NCBI GenBank assembly: GCA_030068145.1 | Contig: JAPJBO010000191.1 | Span: forward strand, 236,597-300,596 | Direction: 5' to 3' | From: Diplonema papillatum | Taxonomy: Eukaryota; Euglenozoa; Diplonemea; Diplonemida; Diplonemidae | DNA length: 64,000 nt | In this document: one piece after another, positions 55,910 through 64,000 of the stretch | How positions within the stretch are numbered: the stretch's first letter is position 1 | Layout: each line of letters begins with the position of its first letter | The notes under the pieces: generated by a model | Database searches by the model: none | What the model saw: the letters and a program-made list of their open reading frames with translations, nothing else | What the model was told of the DNA's origin: nothing | Made by a program: the position numbers and the translations under genes

Positions 55910-58900
55910 ATGACGGAAGGTCAGTACCATGAGCCGTCGAAGGAGTTCGTGACGTTGCCGGGTACTCTGCAGCTGGACGCCGAAGAGCTGTCGAAGCAGA
56001 TCGACCGCATTCTGAAGGCGACGAACCCAAACGTGGGCGGAACGCACGGCGAGCACAAGGAGCACTACTTCTCGCACAAGAAGGATGAGCGGTGCTTCAA
56101 GCCGATCCCGACCATGGACCAGACCGCGTTCCACTTGGTCGTCAACGGCAACGCGATCGGCGCGAACGACACGGAGGCCATCAAGCAGCAGGCCGAGCAC
56201 GCGGCGAGGGTGAAGGCGCTGACGCTCGCCGAGGAGGCCGAAAAAAACCCCGAGCTCGTCGAGCAAGAGGGCGTCAGCACGAAGATCCTCAAGAACCAGT
56301 TCAACTTCACGGACCGCGCCAGCCAGACGTTCAACAACCCGCTGCGGCACAGGTCTGGCCCGGCGATCGTCCCGCCCCCTTTTTTGTATAAGCACCTGCT
56401 TTGTAGGAAATGCTTGAGGAGACTGCCAGTTGCGATAGATCAAAGGAGGTAAATGTGCTGCTGGAGGTAAATGCGCTGTAGCCCACACGAAACAGAGGTA
56501 AATCTGGGTTTAGTGGCGGGCGTAAGCGTTCAACAAAAAAAGACCCACTTTGTAGTTGTATTGTTTCCCCCTCTAGCCTCTTCCGCTCGTGATTGTAGCG
56601 TTCAGTCATCCACCTCTACCTTGCTCCTGCTGCTAACAGCATAATTGCCTGTGCTAGCCTACGATAGTTTGGATTAGAATCTGTGGCGATATGCATCGCC
56701 GGTGTCACGGTTATCTCTTCGCACGTGATGCGTCATGCTTTCGTCTTGATCGTCGCGTTCAGGCGCGCGTTTGGTGCTTCGCTTCTCCTTCGGCTGCTCG
56801 TCGCCTGTCATAGACACCAGCAGGCAGTGGCTCAATATCTCCCGTGTAACCACCACCCGTTCCCCCTCTCGTCACTCACCTCTACCTTGCTCCTGCTAAC
56901 AGCATAATTGCCTGTGATAGCCTACGATGGTTTTGGTTACAATGCAAATAATCTGTGGCGATAAGCATCGCCGGTGTCGGTTATCTCTTCGCACGTGATG
57001 TGCCATGCATGCTTTCGTCTTGATCGTCGCGTTCAGGCGCGCGTTTGGTGCTTCGCTTCTCCTTCGGCTGTCATAGACACCAGCAGGCAGTGGCTCAATA
57101 TCCCGTGTAACCACCGCCCGTTCCCCCTCTCGTCACTCACCTCTACCTTGCTCCTGCTAACAGCATAGTTGCCTGTGCTAGCCTACGATAGTTTAGGTTA
57201 GAATCTGTGGCGAAAAGCATCGCCGGTGTCACGGTTATCTCTTCGCGGGCGATGTGTCGTGCTTTCGTCTTGATCTATTGATGAGCGCGTTTGGTGCTTC
57301 GCTTCTCCTTCGGCTGCTCGTCGCCTGTCATGGACACCAGCAGGCAGTGGCTCAATATCACCACCCGTTCCCCCTCTCGTCACTCACCTCTACCTTGCTC
57401 CTGCTAACAGAGACGTAATCACGGAGCCGCCCCCGATCGTGCCGTTTTCGAGCAACGCGACACAGTGGGACATCTTCGACGCGTACCGAGAAGAGGAGGC
57501 GCAGCAGAAGGCCGCGCTGGGGAAGAAGACGAAGAGCAGCCGCGACGACAAAAAGCGGGACGAGCTGGTGTCCAGCGAGAACACCGAAGACATCCTCAAC
57601 AGCCAGCAGATGCTGCTGTCCCTCAAGATCATGGAGCGGATGGTCAACCAGAACAGCTGCCACGACATCACGGACGACTACAAGTACTGGGACGACATGG
57701 GCGACCCGTTCAAACCGGACTCGGGCACGCTGCTCCCGCTGTGGAAGTTCACCGCCGACGTCGCGCGGAAGAAGACGGTGACCTCAATCTGTTGGAACCC
57801 GAAGTACAACGACCTCTTCGCAGTGGGCTACGGGTCGTACGAGTTCCTGAAACAGGGAACAGGCGTCATCCTGTGCTGGTCGCTCAAGAACTGGTCCTAC
57901 CCCGAGTACTCTTTCACCACCGAATCAGGGGTCATGTGCATTGACTTCCACCAACAGCACGCTTCGGTGTGTCCCTTTATGTCTTCCGGTCTGACTGCTC
58001 AAGCTTTTGATAGCGTCTTTTGATTGGCTTTTGACAGGCCTATAGAAACCCGGCCTTTGGTCTGACTGATCAAGCTTTTGACAGGCCTATAGAAACCCGG
58101 CCTTTGGTCTGAGTGATCAAGCTTTTGACAGGCCTATAGAAACCCGGCCTTTGGTCTGACTGATCAAGCTTTTGACAGGCCTATAGAAACCCGGCCTTTG
58201 GTCTGACCGATTAAGCTTTTGACAGGCCTATAGAAACCCGGCCTTTGGTCTGCCTGATCAATCTTTTGACAGGCCTATAGAAACCCGGCCTTTGGTCTGA
58301 CTGATCAAGCTTTTGACAGGCCTATAGAAACCCGGCCTTTGGTCTGACTGATCAAGCTTTTGACAGGCCTATAGAAACCCGGCCTTTGGTCTGACCGATT
58401 AAGCTTTTGATCGGGCCTTTTCATTGGTCATGCACTTTGTCTCACCTAGGGAAAACCAGAATACGGCCTTCGGTCTGACTGCTCAAGCTTTTGATAGAGA
58501 CTATTAGAGTCTTTTGATTGGTCACCCACTTTGCCTCACCTGTAGAAAACGAGAAACAGGCCTTTGGTCTGACTGATCAAGCGCGCCTCCGGAGCGACTT
58601 ACGCCCGCCGTAGCAGTGCGAAGAGAAGTGAGGAGACCGGAAACTCCCCGGAGAGATGGTCCCTGCACTCTAACTCGTCTCTCTCTCTCTCTCAAGCTTT
58701 TGACAGACCTATAGAAACCCAGAAACCGGCCTTTGGTCTGACTGATCAAGCTTTTGATAGAGACTATTAGAGTCTTTTGATTGGTCACCCACTTTGCCTC
58801 ACCTGTAGAAAACGAGAAACCGGCCTTTGGTCTGACTGCTCAAGCTTTTGATAGAGACTAATAGAGTCTTTTGATTGGTCACCCACTTTGCCTCACCTAT

Positions 58901-59985
58901 AGAAACCCAGAAACCGGCCTTTGGTCTGACTAATCAGGCTTCAGATCGGGCCTTTTGATCTGGTTTGTCAGAGCAGTACACCTCTGACGTCACCCTCCCG
59001 ACCACAAAACTTCCCGCTTACAGCTACTCGCCTGTGGATTGTATGACGGCACGGTGATGGTGTTCGACGTGCGGCAAAACTCGAACAAACCGATTTACAT
59101 GTCGACGGTGAAGACCGGGAAGCACATGGATCCCGTATGGCAGGTATGCCGGCTGCCACCAACACGGAGGACCCCCATGGTTATTCGTAATAACAGTTGA
59201 TTGCGCACTCGAAGGAGAACGCTGGCAGCGTGTTTGGGAGGAGATAGCTGGAACATCGAGCCTTGGCGAGTAGGCGCAGGGCAGGCAAACCTTTGTGCCC
59301 CCAGCGTCTGTAGACAGTAGATCTAATTTATCGGGGCTAGGATGCGCGTGCATCGTTCCAACGAAAAGAGTAGGCGCGATGTTTGTTTGTACGCGCCGGG
59401 AGAAGTTGACCCGATAAATTAGGCCCACGGTTAGTAAAGAAGCTGGCGCACAAAAGGCTCGCCTGACGCACCCACCGTTCTCCGAAATCACATGGCTCTA
59501 TTTCGTGCCCCTCTGAACGCCAAGCCACATTGCATCCCCCGTTGGCCAGGCATTGGTCTACCACTGGTGGACCATTTGTTTAACAGTCGTCGCCCATTGC
59601 GAGGCAGTGTTCGACCCGATAAATTAGACCCCACGGTTAGGCGAACGCTAGCGCGGAAAAAGCTCGTCTGATCTCAGCACCCATTCTTCTCTGCGAAATG
59701 ACATGGACGTTGACTCGGAGTGGCTTTATTTCGCGTGAATCGTGTCCCTTTGCACGCGCCCCCCTCCTATCGCAGGTCTACTGGGCGAAGGAGGAAACCG
59801 GCAAGAACCTGTCGTTTTACAGTGTCAGCAGCGACGGGAGAGTTACGCAGTGGATCCTCTCCAAGAACGAGCTGCAGTACAATGACGTGGCAGAGCTGAA
59901 GATCACGGAAGGCCTCGGGGCCGACAGGGAAGACCTCGACGCCTCGTTGGCTGGTCTGTCGGGCGGAACGTGCTTCGACTTCCAG
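55910..59985 (+). CDS. DNAI1: Axonemal dynein intermediate chain 1, 5' four exons (partial)
   Basis: Exons 55910-56352, 57411-57966, 59024-59143 and 59776-59985 join in phase to 443 codons. All junctions are GT-AG. The protein is an outer-arm dynein intermediate chain (IC1/IC78), which attaches the motor to the ciliary doublet. Family marks: NQFNFTDRASQTFNNPLR at the end of exon 1; IMERMVNQNSCHDITDDYKYWDD; GTLLPLWKF; WNPKYNDLFAVGYGSY (first WD repeat); LLACGLYDGTVMVFDVRQ; FYSVSSDGRVTQW. Human DNAI1 is about 700 aa, so roughly 60% is present. The remaining WD exons are not found before the window ends, unless the Penelope-like element lies in intron 4. Introns 1 and 2 are filled with repeats. 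Confidence 0.93.
56375..56580 (+). mobile_element. MITE core copy in DNAI1 intron 1
   Basis: Matches 52215-52400 (TTTTGTATAAGCACCTGC through TTGTATTGTTT and CCCCCTCTAGCCTC). Element A's TIRs are absent. Confidence 0.75.
56640..57410. repeat. Three tandem units of LINE 3' end plus splice acceptor
   Basis: Units 56640-56902, 56903-57163 and 57164-57410 each hold a minus-strand LINE 3'-end fragment (complement of TTTGGATTAGAATCTGTGGC) followed by ACCTCTACCTTGCTCCTGCT then AACAG. The last unit's AACAG is the acceptor of exon 2. The earlier ones (ending 56639, 56902, 57163) are potential decoy acceptors. Confidence 0.8.
58025..58950 (+). repeat. 47-bp minisatellite in DNAI1 intron 2
   Basis: About eight regular units (GATCAAGCTTTTGACAGG, CCTATAGAAACCCGG, CCTTTGGTCTGACT), then longer variants with a TTGATTGGTCACCCACTTTG insert to about 58950. 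It makes up most of the 1.06-kb intron. Confidence 0.92.
59144..59775 (+). other. DNAI1 intron 3
   Basis: Contains an imperfect internal direct repeat (GACCCGATAAATTAG near 59408 and 59612, with shared flanks). No gene. Confidence 0.7.
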
Positions 59986-60510
59986 GTGCGCGCTTGCTTC
60001 TATTGATCCCATCTTTTCTCCCGTCTCTTGGAAGGTGGCAAAAAGATCCTCCGAAGAGCTTTACCAGAGTCTTTTTCTTCGAACCATCTCTTGGAAAGAT
60101 ACCCCCATTCAATGAAGGTTTCTCAATTGGCGTCGGGTGGAGGCTCGGTGGCGACGCTCCGCTCTCTTCGCATTTTTGTGGGCCACGACCTTCTTCGGAT
60201 TGTCTCGATGAATCCACTGCGGAACAGCGGTCACCAAAGCTGGTTCACCATTCGTGAGAGAAATAGGTCTAGAATTCACATGAGGCAATGCTCCCAAAGT
60301 CCAAACCTGAAACGATAACATACCCAGTTTCACTGGAGTGCCCGTTCCCGGCGCGAAATCGCAACAAACGAAGAATGGAGCTGGTTATCACCAGCCTATT
60401 ATCACCGTCCTCGTCCGCTTTGAGATCGTCCTCGGACGACGTATTCAAATAACCCTAGCCTATGACAAATGCAAGCTTACCCCTGTGGTACCTGCATTTC
60501 AAGTTCACAC
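59986..60510. other. Start of DNAI1 intron 4; no exon seen
   Basis: After donor gtgcgc at 59986 I find no sequence coding the next expected WD-repeat segment. Confidence 0.5.
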
Positions 60511-60519
60511 TGCTTAACG

Positions 60520-60904
60520 GAAAAAGGAGACGGCGACGACCGGACGGGCGACCAAGAGGCCGCCACCAACGCCAGGAACCAGCGAACGACCAGCGCTGAA
60601 GAAGAGGGTGCTCGGCACCCCGAAGGAAGGCCCGATCGCCGGCCGCAAGCGGAAGAAGACGAAGGCGATCACACCCGACTCAGGGGTGCATCGAAGGAAG
60701 AAGAAGGTACCGAGGGCAAGCAGCTCTCAGAAACGACCGGGGACCACGGGCACACCAATGCCCTCGAAAGTGGAAAACGGGCACTCCTGCCCGCCCTCGT
60801 ACTCGCCGACTCAGTCTTTGGAATCGCAAGAAAGCCAAACCCCGCTAGCTCCACAAATGCTCGACCTTGACGACGCAATGGCAGGTGACGACGTCATCCG
60901 ATAA
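60520..60904 (+). pseudogene. Basic Ser/Pro/Lys-rich open fragment, unidentified
   Basis: About 125 codons to a TAA, Lys/Arg/Pro/Thr-rich (KRVLGTPKEG, GRKRKKTKAIT) with an acidic end (LDLDDAMAGDD). No domain is recognised. No ATG opens it, and it is followed directly by repeat E. It may be the C-terminal coding end of a retroelement. Confidence 0.3.
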
Positions 60905-60914
60905 CCTGACTTTC

Positions 60915-61265
60915 AAGGCAGTGCATGCTAATCCATGTGGTGCATGTACTTAAAAGAACTCAATGCTTAACGGCTTATCACGTGGGCGGCCCTGAGATTA
61001 CCCCCTCACTTTATCTTTAGCCATACTTCAACTATCTTCGCGATCCGGTGTTTACCGTGAAAGCTTCAAGTTTCTTTGAACGGGAAAAACACGCAGTCTT
61101 TTAATCCCGAGGTTTGTTTATCCCGCAATCGAACCATGAACGATTAAGATTTGAACGCATCTCCAACTCTTACCACTCATCGGTTTCAGGGACTTTTAGC
61201 CCTCTTTTCAAAGTTCTTTGCATCTTTCCATCACTGTACTTGTTCGCTATCGGCCTCCGGGAGAT
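60915..61265 (+). repeat. Dispersed repeats E (copy 2) and P (copy 2)
   Basis: 60915-61040 matches 53395-53570, and 61165-61265 matches 20993-21090. In between, GGGAAAAACACGCAGTCTTT matches about 19787-19810. These modules may be parts of one longer degenerate element. Confidence 0.55.
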
Positions 61266-61399
61266 ATTTAGCCTTAGCAGAGGGATACCTGCCGATTAGC
61301 TCAGCATTCCCAAACTGAGCGACTCGTGCTAGCAAGGAGTTAACCAACATGGCTCGTCGAGGAAATACGGGACTGGTCTAAATACGGCTACGCCGAACG

Positions 61400-61426
61400 C
61401 CCCCCCCCCCCCCCCCCCCCCCCCCC
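61400..61426 (+). repeat. Poly-C tract of about 27 nt
   Basis: Uninterrupted C run just before the Penelope-like element. The length may be imprecise for assembly reasons. Confidence 0.8.
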
Positions 61427-61576
61427 GTTGTTTTCGTTTCCCAGCGACACGGAGAGAGGGAAAGGAAGAGAAACGCTGCGACAAAGGTCACCCCAGACCC
61501 CAAGCGGCCCCCAAAACAAAGAAGCCCTGCGAGAAAGGTCTTTCCAGACCCCAAGCAGCCCCAGAACAGAGGAACC

Positions 61577-62446
61577 GTGGAACGACTCAACACCCGGTTC
61601 ACAACGATCGACAAAAGGAGCGCGAACAAAAGAGGCCGCAAAAAGAAAAACCCAGAGCACAAGCACGAAAACGCCGCCAAGAAAAATCGGAAGAACGACC
61701 ACGTGACTCTGAGGCAAAAAAACAAAACGAAAAAAACGAAAAAAACCAAAAAAACAAAAAAAAACAATAAAAGTGCACGCGCCAACAGAAAAGAACGGCG
61801 AAAACAAAAAACAAACCGGCCCAAATCTGACACTCGTTTCCTCGCCGCTTTTGTCCACACGCGCCGCCACCCTGACGACGACGACGACGATCACGGAAGC
61901 CGAAGAAAAAGCGCGATCGAAATCTTCTGGAAGCGATACGGCACAAAAGTGTCGAATGGGCGGAACAAATGCGGAACCGACCGAAGCGACGTCGCCGACA
62001 ACACGACGGGAGTGATCTACGTACTTCTGAACGAAGGGGGCACCGTCCTCTACGTGGGTCAGACGTCGAAGACGGCCGAGGTGCGAAACAGCAAGCACTG
62101 GGAAAATCGGAACTCAAAGGGCAACCGTGTGTCGCAACAATTGCGAAAGCGAGGCCGGAAGCTCTACGCGTGTCCGATACAGAATGTTCCGAAACGGCTG
62201 TACGTTCAGCCCGCTGACTTCCCGCGCGTTGCTCTCCCTATCGAAGATTTCTGGATCAAATGGCTAAACCCGCCATTGAACATGACAAATCGGCGCCAGG
62301 GAGAGAGGGTCAACCGCAAGGCTGCAAAGAAGAAGAAGAGGCAACGTCCACCGCAACGCCTCCGCAAACGACGCACCGACGGCAACGTCTGGCACCGCAT
62401 AAACGGTCCAACATTGACACCTCCCCGGGCTTCTGTTCTGGGTTGA
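61577..62446 (+). CDS. GIY-YIG endonuclease domain of the Penelope-like element
   Basis: Open frame of 289 codons with no ATG at its start. The first 90 residues are Lys/Arg/Asn-rich. The GIY-YIG fold spans about 145-232: GVIYVLL (GIY strand), LYVGQTSK (YIG strand; V for I), an Arg/His-containing helix (VRNSKHW), and the catalytic Glu region IEDFWIKWLNPPLNM, which matches the family's E-x3-I-x3-NPPLN end. Metal-dependent single-strand nicking to prime reverse transcription is the known role. No Cys zinc motif is visible between the two signature strands. A Lys/Arg-rich linker follows before the frame ends at TGA. Confidence 0.85.
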   Translation: MERLNTRFTTIDKRSANKRGRKKKNPEHKHENAAKKNRKNDHVTLRQKNKTKKTKKTKKTKKNNKSARANRKERRKQKTNRPKSDTRFLAAFVHTRRHPDDDDDDHGSRRKSAIEIFWKRYGTKVSNGRNKCGTDRSDVADNTTGVIYVLLNEGGTVLYVGQTSKTAEVRNSKHWENRNSKGNRVSQQLRKRGRKLYACPIQNVPKRLYVQPADFPRVALPIEDFWIKWLNPPLNMTNRRQGERVNRKAAKKKKRQRPPQRLRKRRTDGNVWHRINGPTLTPPRASVLG

Positions 62447-62781
62447 GGAAACAATTGGACCACCTGCTGACACTCCCACAGGACCGGTTGGGAACCTACG
62501 ACATGTCAACATGGCATCCCAATCGCGCCCTCCGCCTACGCACGTGGCTGAGAACCTTCGTTCAAGGAAAAGACGTCACAGACAAAGTACGAATCCTTGA
62601 ACGACTCCTCAGTGCGCGCATCCGCAACAGAACCGAGAAACCGGCGGCCCCCCCACGACGGTATTTCAAGCTGACGCATCATCACCCGGCACAAGACCGG
62701 ACAGCAATTGCCGGCGTCCTGTCACGCGCACGGGTTCGCGAAACGTGCCCCAACCGGCCGTCCTCAAAAACCTCATGGTGA
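62447..62781 (+). pseudogene. Linker between GIY-YIG and RT, frame-shifted
   Basis: Continues in another frame (to TGA at about 62781) with HPNRALRLRTWLRTFV and ILERLLSARI-type helices. Then broken until 62872. Probably one protein originally; mutations or sequence errors separate the frames. Confidence 0.6.
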
Positions 62782-62871
62782 GCAACCGCCTGAAGCCACT
62801 TTGGTAACCCTCGTCAGCAACGTCACCGAAGTAAGTTACGAAGCGAATCAACCGACTAGCTCAGGTTCGGT

Positions 62872-63525
62872 TTGCCCATGCATGCAGCATATGACACCAC
62901 ACCGCCCGCTTTAGGACTTGCAACGGATCTGAAGACTGACGAAGCCCTCCTTTCACTTTTTCGAAAAGGACGAAAATACCGGGTCGCGAGTAGTCCGATG
63001 ACTATGTACGACTCGATAAGACACGACGTCGAAGAATTCGTGAACTCGAATTTCCCGAAGGCGAGCGAGGACGAGAAGACCAGATTTTCAACAACTCTGG
63101 TCGAAGAGTTCGACGCCGTCCTTGGAACTCTCAACGCGCACACCGACGAACCTCAACTCCGAGACGCCTTACGCACCCTGAAGAAGCTCCAGGAGCACCT
63201 CGTGTTTCTCCCTGTAGATAAGACGTCCCATGACTTCGGGTTTATCTGCAAGGAAAAATACAAGGAGCTCTTACGGGACGAATTACAACAGAGCTCAACG
63301 TACCAGGAAGTTGGCGAGTCGATTGATGACGTGCTCGAACGACACCGTGACTTCAACAAGTCACACAAGTTCGTACACGCCGACAACCTACCGTACCTTT
63401 ACGGCATCCCGAAACTCCACAAACCCGAACCACGGATGCGGTACATTGCCGGCGTGTCGGAAACGTTGAGAAGAAAGACGAACAGAAGGACCGAGACGAA
63501 AAAGGCCGCGACAAGAAACGAATGA
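62872..63525 (+). CDS. Penelope-type reverse transcriptase, N-terminal part
   Basis: 217 codons. Penelope RT marks: LKTDEALLSLFRKGRKYRVA (the 'L..GL.F.P'-like entry block), FLPVDKTSHDFGF (fingers, Lys/Asp pair), LPYLYGIPKLHKP (conserved 'YGLPKIHK' block), then MRYIAGVSE ('RPIVS' block). The frame is lost after this block and coding resumes in another frame at about 63480. Confidence 0.85.
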   Translation: MPMHAAYDTTPPALGLATDLKTDEALLSLFRKGRKYRVASSPMTMYDSIRHDVEEFVNSNFPKASEDEKTRFSTTLVEEFDAVLGTLNAHTDEPQLRDALRTLKKLQEHLVFLPVDKTSHDFGFICKEKYKELLRDELQQSSTYQEVGESIDDVLERHRDFNKSHKFVHADNLPYLYGIPKLHKPEPRMRYIAGVSETLRRKTNRRTETKKAATRNE

Positions 63526-64000
63526 AGACACGTGCATCCACAACCCCTGCACACCAAGAAGCCTCCGGTTTGCTGAAGCTGGTGCTAGCTACGCTCCGAA
63601 GCAAGGACGAAGCGGCGTTTTCGCAAACGGGGATACGTCGTTTCTTCGTCGTGGAGTCGGTCGATGACGTAGCAGTACACATAAAGACGAACTACGCTCG
63701 ACTGCGCAAAAAAGCGCCACGAACCTTCGACTTCAAAGAGATGTACACGAAGATTCCGCAGAAGCAGATTGTTGACTATGTTATGTCTGCGGTTGCAGAG
63801 GCTTTCGAGTACATGAAGTCCGAAAAAGGAGCGAACGTAGAAGCCCAGCGCGCCAAACACCGCTTCGAATTTGGGAAACCAGACGAATCGAACACGACCT
63901 CCTACAATGTCGAAGAGATTCGAGCACTGGTCAGCTTCATTGTTGGTAACACCTTCGTCACCAACGGTGGAACATGCTACCAGCAGGTATCCGGAATCCC
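63480..64000 (+). CDS. Penelope-type reverse transcriptase, continuing past the window
   Basis: Open in the third frame from about 63480 to the edge. TFDFKEMYTKIP (about 63726-63761) is the RT motif with the first catalytic aspartate (F-D-x-K-x-M-Y-T-x-I-P). The final residues YQQVSGIP are the start of the conserved Q-x-x-GIPMG motif. The YxDD-type motif and the thumb lie beyond the window. Confidence 0.88.

Larger units (their letters stand above)
61430..64000 (+). mobile_element. Penelope-like element with N-terminal GIY-YIG, cut by window end
   Basis: Order: a pair of imperfect 40-bp direct repeats (GACAAAGGTCACCCCAGACC / GAGAAAGGTCTTTCCAGACC); a basic region; a GIY-YIG endonuclease; a linker; then a Penelope-type reverse transcriptase reaching the window end. 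Frames change near 62420-62446, 62780-62870 and 63450-63490, so this copy is inactive unless these are sequencing errors. Most Penelope elements carry GIY-YIG after RT. The reversed order is known for the Naiad and Chlamys groups of protists, green algae and invertebrates. Confidence 0.85.

Noticed and set aside
61349-61379. ATG at 61349 as start of the Penelope-like ORF
   Set aside because: In the same frame but meets a TAA within 11 codons.

Overview
This window is nuclear DNA from a ciliated or flagellated eukaryote, most likely a protist or alga with a large, repeat-rich genome. The support is: GT-AG introns that join conserved coding exons (prefoldin subunit 4, axonemal dynein intermediate chain, a small probable mitochondrial protein); an axonemal dynein gene and an RIIalpha-type docking domain, both typical of cilia; GC-rich exons in a mixed-composition background; and several non-LTR, Penelope-like and DNA transposons. 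I cannot name the species. No bacterial operon, CRISPR array, rRNA or complete canonical tRNA was seen.

Layout. 0-10 kb: the 3' end of an unidentified gene, then dispersed repeats, a foldback MITE and AT-rich inverted repeats. 10-13 kb: an intact UBL5/Hub1 gene among broken copies of itself and an 83-bp minisatellite apparently derived from its 3' coding end. 13.9-18 kb: a 1005-codon low-complexity ORF (44-residue repeats, polyQ, Pro-rich) whose 3' end is duplicated twice downstream. 20-21.9 kb: three-exon prefoldin subunit 4. 28.3-29 kb: a STIMATE/TMEM110-like membrane protein. 30.6-40.5 kb: a four-level nest of transposons. 41-45 kb: a single-exon RIIalpha/5'-nucleotidase fusion with truncated copies on both sides. 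45-49 kb: tandem arrays. 49-51.4 kb: a two-exon small protein gene whose intron holds a LINE with an RNase H domain. 52.2-52.7 kb: a complete hAT-like MITE with a perfect 8-bp target duplication. 54-60 kb: minisatellites, then the first four exons of an axonemal dynein intermediate chain (DNAI1-like). 61.4-64 kb: a damaged Penelope-like element with its GIY-YIG endonuclease in front of the reverse transcriptase; the window ends inside the RT domain.

The most striking structure is the nest at 30.6-40.5 kb. A hAT-like MITE (TSD ccggcac) is split by a second hAT-like element (TSD ccgccgca) that carries a 42-bp satellite. The satellite is split by a 6.2-kb TIR transposon (TIR CTGAGCCAATTCACC, TSD CAACG) with two unfamiliar ORFs. 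That transposon is split in turn by a 5'-truncated LINE (TSD gagtgtaatcg). The two-ORF transposon is my best candidate for an undescribed mobile system. A second theme is repeated partial tandem duplication of gene ends (UBL5, the polyQ ORF, the nucleotidase, DNAI1 exon 1), which leaves truncated copies beside each intact gene. The cellular genes are unrelated housekeeping or ciliary genes and do not form a pathway.
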